Part shown: piece by piece, positions 7,124 through 12,765 of the stretch
Layout of the letters: the number at the start of each line of letters is the position of its first letter
Position numbering within the stretch: the stretch's first letter is position 1
NCBI GenBank assembly: GCA_947174455.1
Contig: CAMWIZ010000003.1
Location: forward strand, 1 to 14,007
Direction: 5' to 3'
From: an uncultured Clostridia bacterium
Lineage (GTDB): Bacteria > Bacillota > Clostridia > Oscillospirales > Acutalibacteraceae
Length of the DNA: 14,007 nucleotides
Notes under the pieces: generated by a model
Database searches by the model: none
Told to the model about the DNA's origin: nothing
The model's input: only the letters and a program-made list of their open reading frames with translations
Program-made: the position numbers and the translations under genes

Positions 7124-8002
7124 TTAAATATCGAAATTCCTTTTAATTTCGTCGAGTAACAGTTCCGCTATCGGTGAGAAAACCTGATATTTTTTCCAGA
7201 TAAGATACATCTTTGTTTCAAGCTTCGGGGTAAGCGGTCGAAAGCACAGTTCGCTGTCGTTTCTCATATTGGCAAGTTTGTCGAAGGTCAATAGATATGC
7301 ATCTCCCGCACGCACAAAAACTGTACCGTTGTAGTATAGATTTACAGTTCCGACAAAGGTAAGCTTATCCAACTTTTCACCGCACCAGCGAGGAAAGTCC
7401 GATTCAATGGACTGAGGGGAAGAAAGAAGCGGAAGTCCGATTAAATCATCCACAGCTATTGCTCCCTTTGCAGCAAGCGGGCTGTCCTTTCGCATAATTA
7501 CACCCCAAGTGTCGCTGGCAGGCAGTTCGATATAATTGTACTTTTGCAGGTTTGGAGGTTCCACAATGACGGCAAAATCAAGAAAGCCTCTGTCAAGCCG
7601 TTCCGCTACCTGTGCCGTATCGCCGCTTAAAATATGGTATTTCAAAAGTGGATATTGTTCACGAAAGGATTTGACAATATCAGCAAGATACCGTATCTGA
7701 TATGATTCTGCACAGCCGATGTAGACATCGCCACCGATAATTTTACCAAGCGATTTGAATTCTTCCGCCGTTTTATTTACCATGTCAAGAATATCTTCTG
7801 CACGCTTACGCAGGAGCATTCCTTCATCAGTCAAATGGAGGCTTGTGCTGCCACGCCGAAACAGCTTTTTTCCCAGCTCCCCTTCCAAATCCTTCATCTG
7901 TTTTGACAAAGTTGGCTGTGATATATGCAGCCGTTCGGCTGCTCTTGACATATTTTCCTCCCGTGCAATTTCGAGAAAATACCGTAAAATCCTTATCTCC
8001 AT
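7124..8002 (-). CDS. LysR-type transcriptional regulator
   Basis: The 292-aa protein has the normal LysR size. The N-terminal winged helix-turn-helix is explicit: MEIRILRYFLEIAREEN, then MSRAAERLHISQPTLSKQMKDLE at 18-40. A linker helix leads to the effector-binding domain (about 90-292), with GDVYIGCAES opening its first strand. AGGAGG precedes the ATG by five bases. It is divergent from the 8140-9943 operon, and the gap contains a strong palindrome overlapping its own predicted -35 box, the standard layout for autoregulation plus activation of the neighbour. The inducer cannot be read from sequence. The end of the gene converges on the P1B ATPase with about 110 bp between them. Confidence 0.95.
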   Translation of the reverse strand: MEIRILRYFLEIAREENMSRAAERLHISQPTLSKQMKDLEGELGKKLFRRGSTSLHLTDEGMLLRKRAEDILDMVNKTAEEFKSLGKIIGGDVYIGCAESYQIRYLADIVKSFREQYPLLKYHILSGDTAQVAERLDRGFLDFAVIVEPPNLQKYNYIELPASDTWGVIMRKDSPLAAKGAIAVDDLIGLPLLSSPQSIESDFPRWCGEKLDKLTFVGTVNLYYNGTVFVRAGDAYLLTFDKLANMRNDSELCFRPLTPKLETKMYLIWKKYQVFSPIAELLLDEIKRNFDI

Positions 8003-8031
8003 ACAGTCCTCCTATTGGATTGTTTACTTAC

Positions 8032-8060
8032 AGTGTACTACAAATAGATATTCTTGTAAA
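8032..8060 (-). promoter_or_regulatory. Probable lysR-gene promoter
   Basis: On the minus strand TTTACA (8055-8060), 17 bases, then TACACT (8032-8037). Transcription would start near 8025, about 23 nt before the ATG. The -35 box lies inside the 8047-8067 palindrome. Confidence 0.5.
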
Positions 8061-8067
8061 GAATATC
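8047..8067. promoter_or_regulatory. LysR-type operator (perfect 9-bp inverted repeat)
   Basis: GATATTCTT (8047-8055), GTA, then AAGAATATC (8059-8067): perfect dyad symmetry. Its centre (8057) is about 66 bp before the predicted operon start near 8123, where LysR-type proteins usually have their primary recognition site. Confidence 0.7.
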
Positions 8068-8087
8068 ACGGTATGAATTATAAGTAT

Positions 8088-8116
8088 TAGACATATCAAA
8101 AGAGTTTGGATATAAT
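8088..8116 (+). promoter_or_regulatory. Promoter of the 8140-9943 operon
   Basis: TAGACA (8088-8093), 17 bases, TATAAT (8111-8116). It lies 20 bp downstream of the LysR palindrome and 8 bp upstream of the AAGGAGG of the first gene. Confidence 0.7.
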
Positions 8117-8139
8117 AAAAACACAAGGAGGTATGGCAG

Positions 8140-8379
8140 ATGCAAAAGTCAGGAAAATATGATAATCTATACCAAAATTTACTGGATGCCGGATATACCG
8201 CAGAAAAGGCGAAAGAATACGAACGCTTTGCAGGTGACGGAAACTGGAATAGACTTTTAAGGGAACTTGAAAAGCAGAAGGAACGTCTGCTTGCCTCGCT
8301 GCATGAGAGCGAAAAGCAAATCGACTGTTTAGATTTTCTTGTATATCAAATCAATAAAAAATATAAAGGGGAGTTTTGA
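8140..8379 (+). CDS. Small helical protein of unknown function, first gene of the LysR-linked operon
   Basis: This is a 79-aa soluble, highly charged protein with no signal peptide or membrane segment. Residues about 14-30 (AGYTAEKAKEYERFAGD) look like a short helical module. Residues about 38-72 form a predicted amphipathic helix or coiled coil rich in K and E, containing the motif LHESEKQIDCLDFLVYQI. The ATG has AAGGAGG eight bases upstream. Its TGA ends one base before the hydrolase ATG (TGAAATG), so translation is probably coupled and the two proteins may act together. I recall similar small proteins next to LysR genes in Clostridia but cannot name a family. An adaptor or regulatory partner is a guess. 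Confidence 0.85.
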   Translation: MQKSGKYDNLYQNLLDAGYTAEKAKEYERFAGDGNWNRLLRELEKQKERLLASLHESEKQIDCLDFLVYQINKKYKGEF

Positions 8380-8380
8380 A

Positions 8381-9379
8381 ATGAATTTTGAAAAATTAGT
8401 GTTGACAAGTGAGTGGGATAAAACATTCCCAAAAAGTGAAAAGGTAGATCACAAAAAGGTAACATTTCACAATCGTTACGGTATTACTCTTGCAGCAGAT
8501 ATGTACGTTCCTAAAAAGGCAAATGGAAAACTGTCTGCAATAGCTGTTTGTGGTCCCTTCGGTGCAGTAAAGGAGCAGGCTGCCGGTTTGTATGCACAAA
8601 CGATGGCAGAGCATGGGTTCCTAACTCTCGCATTTGATCCGTCCTTTACCGGCGAAAGCGGCGGTGAACACCGATACATGGCTTCCCCCGACATCAATAC
8701 TGAGGATTTTCAGGCAGCGGTGGATTTCCTCTCCCTTCATGAAAATGTTGACCCGGAAAAAATCGGCATTATTGGCATCTGCGGTTGGGGAGGATTGGCA
8801 CTGAACGCAGCGGCACTCGATACACGCATTAAAGCAACGGTAGCCTCTACTATGTACGATATGACTAGAGTCAATGCCAACGGCTATTTTGATGGTGAAA
8901 ACACAGAGGAACAGCGTTTTGAAAAGAAAAAAGCACTTAACGCACAGCGACTTGCGGATTACAAAAGCGGTAGCTATACACTGGGCGGCGGTGTTGTCGA
9001 TCCTCTGCCGGAGGATGCACCGTTCTTTGTGAAGGACTACTATGATTATTATAAAACTGACCGTGGATATCACAAGCGTTCGCTGAACTCCAACGGCGGT
9101 TGGAATGTAATCGGCTGTATGTCCTTTATGAATCAGCCGATTTTGAAGTACAGCAATGAGATTCGCAGTGCGGTTCTGATTATGCACGGAGAAAAGGCAC
9201 ATTCATGCTATTTCTCAAAGGATGCTTATGCAAATATGATAAAGGATAACCCTTATGCGGACAATAAAGAACTGTTCATCATTCCCGATGCTGTCCATAC
9301 CGACTTATATGACGGCGGCGGAAAAGATGCAATCCCCTTTGACAAGCTGGCACAGTTTTTTGAGGAGCATTTGAAATAA
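8381..9379 (+). CDS. Alpha/beta hydrolase with a cysteine nucleophile elbow (dienelactone hydrolase/YcjY-like)
   Basis: The protein has 332 aa from the ATG at 8381, which has AAGGGGAG seven bases upstream; a longer in-frame start at 8339 would overlap the preceding gene and lacks a site. The N-terminal strands (MYVPKK at 41-46, AIAVCGPFGAVKEQ at 53-66) fit the oxyanion-hole region. The nucleophile elbow reads GICGWGG (132-138), giving C134 where serine enzymes have Ser, as in dienelactone hydrolases. LIMHGEKAHS (266-275) probably carries the acidic residue, and AVHTDLYD (304-311) carries the catalytic H306. No signal peptide is seen, so it should be cytosolic. The substrate is unknown. The LysR gene and the neighbouring AKR remnant suggest detoxification or small-molecule metabolism. 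Confidence 0.9.
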   Translation: MNFEKLVLTSEWDKTFPKSEKVDHKKVTFHNRYGITLAADMYVPKKANGKLSAIAVCGPFGAVKEQAAGLYAQTMAEHGFLTLAFDPSFTGESGGEHRYMASPDINTEDFQAAVDFLSLHENVDPEKIGIIGICGWGGLALNAAALDTRIKATVASTMYDMTRVNANGYFDGENTEEQRFEKKKALNAQRLADYKSGSYTLGGGVVDPLPEDAPFFVKDYYDYYKTDRGYHKRSLNSNGGWNVIGCMSFMNQPILKYSNEIRSAVLIMHGEKAHSCYFSKDAYANMIKDNPYADNKELFIIPDAVHTDLYDGGGKDAIPFDKLAQFFEEHLK

Positions 9380-9391
9380 GGGGGAGTTGAG

Positions 9392-9943
9392 TTGGTCAAC
9401 TGCAAGTACAGATATATGGCTGTTTTTGTTGGCATAGTGTTTCAACTGCTGCTTTTTACAGGATGTGATTTTTCTGCTACAGAACAAGAAAGCGACATTG
9501 ATATGGGTATCGAACAGGAGGAAAGTATTTCGCCGGACAGCCATGATGACGCAGAAAAAGAGGAGATTGTCATGAAAATAAAGGTAAGCTCTGAAAATAC
9601 GGAAGTGGTTTTTGAACTGAACAACAGTTCTGCATCAAAATCCTTTTATGGGCAGCTACCCCTTACCGTATCCGTTGAAAACTACGGAGAAAATGAGAAA
9701 ATATTTGAACTGTCACAGAAGCTGGATGTCAGCAATGTTTGGGAAGAAAGCTGTCCAGCGGGAAGTATCGCATACTTCTCTCCATGGAATAACATAGCCA
9801 TGTACTACGGTGACGCACCTGAATATAGTGGCTTGTACCCTATGGGAAAGGCAGTGGTTGGGGCCGAAAAAATAGGAGAGCTTAGCGGAACAATCACGGT
9901 AACGGCGTATGCGGAAACCGAAGTATTGACAACTGCACCGTAG
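9392..9943 (+). CDS. Lipoprotein with a cyclophilin-like fold domain
   Basis: The protein has 183 aa from a TTG start at 9392. GGGGGAG lies five bases upstream, while the in-frame ATG at 9416 has no site. Residues 1-25 form a lipoprotein signal ending in LFTGC, so C25 should be lipidated and the protein held outside the membrane. An acidic linker (about 28-56) follows. Residues about 60-175 resemble the bacterial cyclophilin-like fold family: IKVSSENTEVVFELNNSSAS, FYGQLPLTV, then the glycine-rich AYFSPWNNIAMYYGD and a final SGTITVTAY strand. These domains lack proven prolyl isomerase activity. The gene follows the hydrolase by 12 bp in the same operon. The frame stays open past the TAG into an aldo/keto-reductase remnant, so the ancestral gene may have been longer or followed by another gene. 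Confidence 0.85.
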   Translation: MVNCKYRYMAVFVGIVFQLLLFTGCDFSATEQESDIDMGIEQEESISPDSHDDAEKEEIVMKIKVSSENTEVVFELNNSSASKSFYGQLPLTVSVENYGENEKIFELSQKLDVSNVWEESCPAGSIAYFSPWNNIAMYYGDAPEYSGLYPMGKAVVGAEKIGELSGTITVTAYAETEVLTTAP

Positions 9944-10078
9944 GCAGAACTCAACAGCGGCTGCAATATGCCAGTGCTTGGGCTTAGCCCCTACTCGTTG
10001 CTTGACGATAAATATGTGGATTCGGTGTATACGGCGATTAAGTCCGGGTATCGTCCGATTGATACGTCATATATATAA
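9944..10078 (+). pseudogene. Aldo/keto reductase remnant (N-terminal 44 codons)
   Basis: Directly after the TAG at 9941-9943, and in the same frame, the sequence reads AELNSGCNMPVLGLSPYSLL, then a short stretch, then YTAIKSGYRPIDTSYI before a TAA at 10076-10078. This follows the start of aldo/keto reductases (LNNGxxMPxLGxGxY ... AIxxGYRxIDTA), covering the first beta-alpha-beta unit. A complete enzyme has about 270-290 aa. The catalytic Asp-Tyr-Lys-His set, apart from the conserved D of IDT, is absent, and no continuation is visible in any frame before the terminator at 10132. It is most likely the relic of a deleted third or fourth operon gene. Confidence 0.72.
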
Positions 10079-10131
10079 CAATATAATTTTGTCATATCCC
10101 TGTTTGTGTTATCCTTATGATTGCGTGTGAA

Positions 10132-10178
10132 GTTGACAAAAGAGTGCGGTTTTATCTGCACCCTTTTGTCAACTTTTT
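10132..10178 (+). terminator. Intrinsic terminator of the LysR-linked operon
   Basis: Arms 10132-10147 (GTTGACAAAAGAGTGC) and 10158-10173 form a 16-bp stem with one mismatch and a 10-nt loop, followed by TTTTT. It also lies 12 bp past the end of the convergent RHH gene, but the minus strand has no U-tract after the stem. Confidence 0.82.
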
Positions 10179-10184
10179 GGTTTC

Positions 10185-10388
10185 TCACTTTTTCCTTGTC
10201 GGCTTAACATTAACGTCAGGTGCAATGCTGCCTTCTATCGTACCGTGAATACTTTCATATGTTTTAATATTTTCACGAATTAAAACAAGAACATGGCTGT
10301 TTACACTGCGTCCCTCATAATCGGCTACAAAACCAAGCTTATCAAGCATTTCCTCCTCAATTCTGATAGATACACTCTTGATAGCCAT
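10185..10388 (-). CDS. Small ribbon-helix-helix (Arc/CopG-like) DNA-binding protein
   Basis: The protein has 67 aa from the ATG at 10388, which is preceded by AAGGGG; the longer frame to 10475 has no site and runs through the promoter region. MAIKSVSIRIEEEMLDKLGFVADYEGRSVNSHVLVLIRENIKTYE shows the RHH pattern. The strand at 4-10 (KSVSIRI) would contact DNA, helix A covers about 11-24, the turn is GRSVNS (26-31), and helix B covers about 31-45. The C-terminal 20 residues are polar and end in PTRKK. Two palindromes just upstream are likely operators for this dimeric regulator. It is divergent from the SLOG gene, which it probably regulates with itself. An antitoxin role was considered, but no toxin gene is adjacent. 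Confidence 0.82.
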   Translation of the reverse strand: MAIKSVSIRIEEEMLDKLGFVADYEGRSVNSHVLVLIRENIKTYESIHGTIEGSIAPDVNVKPTRKK

Positions 10389-10401
10389 AAAATCACCCCT
10401 T

Positions 10402-10424
10402 AATAAATATATTGTATATTTATT
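10402..10424. promoter_or_regulatory. Palindromic operator 1 of the RHH/SLOG divergent region
   Basis: AATAAATATA (10402-10411), TTG, TATATTTATT (10415-10424): perfect 10-bp arms. It overlaps the likely RHH-gene -10 (TAAATA on the minus strand, 10417-10422; -35 TTTACC at 10440-10445) and the -35 area of the SLOG promoter. Confidence 0.6.
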
Positions 10425-10447
10425 TTGTGCTAAATTTCTGGTAAAAT
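10419..10447 (+). promoter_or_regulatory. Probable extended -10 promoter of the SLOG gene
   Basis: TGG-TAAAAT (-10 at 10442-10447) is an extended -10 like that of tRNA-Gln. The -35 (TTTATT, 10419-10424) is weak. The start near 10454 would place operator 2 just downstream of +1. Confidence 0.45.
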
Positions 10448-10455
10448 GGCTTAAA

Positions 10456-10474
10456 TGAATATACAGTATATTCA
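10456..10474. promoter_or_regulatory. Palindromic operator 2 of the RHH/SLOG divergent region
   Basis: TGAATATAC (10456-10464), A, GTATATTCA (10466-10474): perfect 9-bp arms. Its right half (GTATATTCA) matches operator 1 (GTATATTTA) at eight of nine bases. It sits in the early transcribed region of the SLOG gene, 10 bp before AAGGAG. Confidence 0.6.
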
Positions 10475-10495
10475 AAACATTTTAAGGAGATTTTT

Positions 10496-10858
10496 ATGAA
10501 AGTAGCAGTTATTGGTTCAAGAGGTCTTATAGTAGATAATTTAAAAAAATACTTGCCTGTGGGTGTGACTGAAATTGTGTCAGGTGGAGCAAGAGGTGTG
10601 GATTCCTCTGCAAGAGAATATGCAATATCGCACGGCATTAAACTAACGGAATTTATACCTGAGTATCACAAGTTTGGCAGAATTGCACCGTTAAGACGCA
10701 ACTCCACTATTATTGAATATTCTGATTTGATAATTGCATTTTGGGATGGGCAATCTCGTGGTACCAAATATGTCATTGATAACTGTAAAAAGTGCGGCAA
10801 ACCTATTCTTGTTTTTAGACCCATTGTCGATAGTATGGAATATGAACAACTTCATTAA
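10496..10858 (+). CDS. SLOG-superfamily (DUF2493/YAcAr-like) Rossmann protein
   Basis: This 120-aa single-domain protein has AAGGAG six bases before its ATG. MKVAVIGSRG (1-10) opens a Rossmann-like fold. IVSGGARGVDSSAREYA (27-43) is the characteristic SLOG GGARGxD loop also seen in DprA and LOG-type proteins. LRRNSTIIEYSDLIIAFWDGQSRGT (66-90) matches the second conserved block, with R67/R68 and the SRGT end. SLOG proteins bind nucleotides or nucleotide-like ligands; this short family has no fixed biochemical role and is common on plasmids and mobile elements, often as an accessory gene. No effector domain is fused here. The divergent RHH gene and shared operators suggest a self-contained regulated pair. 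Confidence 0.88.
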   Translation: MKVAVIGSRGLIVDNLKKYLPVGVTEIVSGGARGVDSSAREYAISHGIKLTEFIPEYHKFGRIAPLRRNSTIIEYSDLIIAFWDGQSRGTKYVIDNCKKCGKPILVFRPIVDSMEYEQLH

Positions 10859-10916
10859 AAATATTTGCTATTTTTTTAATTCCGAGGCAATATGTATACC
10901 GCAAAATTCTTTGCTG

Positions 10917-10945
10917 TTGACTTTTAGTTCTTGCTGTGATATAAT
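10917..10945 (+). promoter_or_regulatory. Strong promoter of the candidate small RNA
   Basis: TTGACT (10917-10922), 17 bases, TATAAT (10940-10945), with TGA directly before it as an extended -10. No ORF with a ribosome site follows. Transcription should start near 10952. Confidence 0.75.
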
Positions 10946-10951
10946 TCCAAT

Positions 10952-11096
10952 GTTCATCGGAGGATGTTGTAAACCGTAGTTACAATGCCTGATAAGATGT
11001 CGTGCAGAACGTTTGTCAGAGGACAGCCACAACGTATATAGTGGTGTCAGATAAGACAGACTTGTTTTGTACGGACGGTCTTATTCGGCTTTTTTT
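10952..11096 (+). ncRNA. Candidate structured RNA, about 145 nt, unknown family
   Basis: The unit has a near-consensus promoter, no coding content on this strand, several helices and an intrinsic terminator. Helix 1 is TTGTAA/TTACAA (10967-10972 with 10980-10985). Helix 2 is CTGATAA/TTGTCAG (10989-10995 with 11013-11019, one wobble). Helix 3 is GACAGCCAC/GTGGTGTC (11022-11030 with 11041-11048, one bulge). The terminator stem is 11046-11057 with 11078-11089, then seven T. Helix 3 and the extended terminator stem share 11046-11048, so they compete at the edge. I could not match it to ykkC/guanidine, yybP-ykoY, preQ1, purine, THF, c-di-GMP, T-box or 6S patterns. It may be a free sRNA or an attenuated leader of the MATE gene 97 bp downstream. 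The boundaries are predicted, not mapped. Confidence 0.6.
11046..11096 (+). terminator. Intrinsic terminator of the candidate RNA, upstream of the MATE gene
   Basis: GTCAGATAAGAC (11046-11057) pairs with GTCTTATTCGGC (11078-11089) as 12 pairs with two wobbles and one mismatch; the inner ATAAGAC/GTCTTAT is perfect. Seven T (11090-11096) follow directly. Confidence 0.7.
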
Positions 11097-11110
11097 GACT
11101 GCCATGCTGA

Positions 11111-11138
11111 TTTACTGTAAATAGGATATTTATATAAA
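11111..11138 (+). promoter_or_regulatory. Possible private promoter of the MATE gene
   Basis: TTTACT (11111-11116), 16 bases, TATAAA (11133-11138). If used, transcription starts near 11145 and the MATE gene does not depend on the upstream RNA. Confidence 0.45.
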
Positions 11139-11192
11139 GCCCTATACAAGTACAAGGTTATCGGTTTACATAGATTTATGCGGGGGGTAATT

Positions 11193-12518
11193 ATGGACAT
11201 TCGGCTTTCAGATCACTTTAACTACAGCAAGCTGCTGAGGTATTCCCTTCCGTCAATTATTATGCTGGTATTTACCTCGGTATATGGTGTGGTTGACGGG
11301 TATTTTGTGTCAAATTACGCAGGAATACCTGAGTTCAAGGCGGTTAATTTTATTATGCCGTTCCTTATGTTGCTCGGTTCAGCCGGTTTTATGTTTGGAA
11401 CAGGCGGCGGTGCTATTATTTCAAAAACAATCGGAGAGGGAAAAACAAAAAAAGCAAATAAGCTATTTTCACTCATTGTCTATACATCTGTCATATGCGG
11501 AGTATTGCTTGCGGTTTTGGGTCTTATTCTCCTTCACCCCATTGCTGAAATTCTCGGTGCAAAAGGTAGGTTGTTGGAGGACTGTGTTACATACGGACGT
11601 ATTATTCTGTTGGCATTGCCTGCGTTTATTCTTCAATATGAATTTCAATGTCTGTTCGCAACGGCAGAAAAACCAAAGCTTGGACTTTATGTGACGATTG
11701 CTGCCGGAGTAACAAATATTGTATTGGACGCCCTGTTTGTCGCTGTGTTTTCTTGGGGGCTTAAGGGTGCGGCGGCAGCAACTGCACTGAGCCAATGTGT
11801 CGGCGGCATTGTGCCGATTATTTATTTTGCATTTCCGAGAGGCTGCCTTTTACAACTGGGCAAAACTAAGCTTGATATAAAGGCTTTGTCAAAGACCTGT
11901 GTCAACGGTTCTTCTGAATTGATGAGTAATATATCAATGTCCATTGTAAGTATGATGTATAATTTGCAGCTAATGAAATATTTAGGTGATGACGGGGTTG
12001 CCGCTTACGGTGTTTTGATGTATGTGAGCCTTGTGTTCCAAGCGGTGTTTATCGGTTATTCAGTAGGCACTGCACCGATTATCGGGTATAATTACGGTGC
12101 AAATAATCGAAATGAGCTTAGAGGTTTGTTGAAAAAGAGTCTGTCCATTATAGTAGTGTTTGCAGTGTTAATGTTTTCTGCCGCATTTTTGATGTCAAAG
12201 ACGGTTTCCTATATTTTTGTGGGGGATGACGAAAATCTGATGACGTTAACTGTGCGTGCGTTTTCCATTTTTTCTTTCTCATTTTTGTTTTCTGGGTTTG
12301 CAATATTCGGCTCATCTTTCTTTACCGCACTTAATGACGGACTTACTTCTGCAGCAATATCCTTTTTAAGGACACTGGTATTTCAAGTTGCGGCTGTTTT
12401 GATACTCCCTTTACTATGGAAAGCAGACGGTATATGGCTTTCCGTAGTTTTGGCTGAGGTAATGGCAGTAATGGTTACAGCAATGTTTTTGAAGATAAAT
12501 AGAAAGAAATATTTATAG
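11193..12518 (+). CDS. MATE-family multidrug/cation efflux transporter (MepA-like)
   Basis: This 441-aa integral membrane protein has about 12 predicted helices, the normal MATE size. The start MDIRLSDHF at 11193 has GGGGGG five bases upstream; an ATG 15 bp earlier (11178) lacks a site. Family features include YSLPSIIMLVFTSVYGVVDGYFVSNYAG (about 17-44, helix 1), IMPFLMLLGSAGFMFGTGGGAIISKTIGEG (helix 2 and its loop), and a second half starting near 230 with SSELMSNISMSIVSMMYN and the repeat-related SVGTAPIIGYNYGANN. MATE pumps export drugs or metabolites by Na+ or H+ antiport; the substrate is unknown. It has a possible own promoter and a clear terminator. The structured RNA before it may control it by attenuation. 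Confidence 0.94.
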   Translation: MDIRLSDHFNYSKLLRYSLPSIIMLVFTSVYGVVDGYFVSNYAGIPEFKAVNFIMPFLMLLGSAGFMFGTGGGAIISKTIGEGKTKKANKLFSLIVYTSVICGVLLAVLGLILLHPIAEILGAKGRLLEDCVTYGRIILLALPAFILQYEFQCLFATAEKPKLGLYVTIAAGVTNIVLDALFVAVFSWGLKGAAAATALSQCVGGIVPIIYFAFPRGCLLQLGKTKLDIKALSKTCVNGSSELMSNISMSIVSMMYNLQLMKYLGDDGVAAYGVLMYVSLVFQAVFIGYSVGTAPIIGYNYGANNRNELRGLLKKSLSIIVVFAVLMFSAAFLMSKTVSYIFVGDDENLMTLTVRAFSIFSFSFLFSGFAIFGSSFFTALNDGLTSAAISFLRTLVFQVAAVLILPLLWKADGIWLSVVLAEVMAVMVTAMFLKINRKKYL

Positions 12519-12586
12519 CATTACTGTTCTGCGTGAAAAATACCAGTAGTTAAGAAAAGGCGGATTTTCAGTGATATTAATTAAGT

Positions 12587-12631
12587 AACGGAACTCGGAG
12601 TACTAATGTATACCGAGTTCCGTTTATTTTT
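12587..12631 (+). terminator. Intrinsic terminator of the MATE gene
   Basis: AACGGAACTCGG (12587-12598) and CCGAGTTCCGTT (12613-12624) pair perfectly over 12 bp with a 14-nt loop, followed by TATTTTT. It lies about 70 nt past the MATE stop. In 12632-12765 I see no gene and no convincing minus-strand terminator for spoIIP, only a loose 9-bp pairing with a long loop. Confidence 0.9.
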
Positions 12632-12765
12632 GAGTAAGTCAATTAGCAGAGAACCACTGTTGTTTTGGTTTCACAATCAATGCAGAAATGAGGAAAACCT
12701 GCTGTCAAGCGGTTCTTCCATCAATAACTAACGGGTATAGCCAAAACGTAAAACCTTAGTTGTCA

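Noticed and set aside
7093..7125. Bulged A/U-only hairpin followed by six U on the minus strand after the LysR gene.
   Set aside because: No GC pairs in the stem; too weak to call a terminator.
7014..7158. A plus-strand open frame of about 48 codons after the ATPase stop, running antisense into the LysR gene end.
   Set aside because: No start codon, no ribosome site and no recognisable family; length is within chance expectation.
10185..10858. RHH protein plus neighbour as a toxin-antitoxin pair.
   Set aside because: The genes are divergent, not an operon, and the neighbour is a SLOG/DUF2493 protein with no toxin domain.
10866..11084. Antisense open frames across the candidate RNA (for example one ending ...FCGIHIASELKK, and another reading TNVLHDILSGIVTTVYNILR).
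   Set aside because: No start codon with a ribosome site, two frames look equally 'coding', and the strand with promoter and terminator is the other one. Probably by-products of RNA structure constraints; if similar peptides are annotated elsewhere they may mark copies of the RNA.
12650..12720. AGAACCAC...GCGGTTCT pairing between the MATE terminator and spoIIP.
   Set aside because: About nine pairs around a loop of roughly 50 nt, with no U-tract on either strand; no support as a terminator or RNA.
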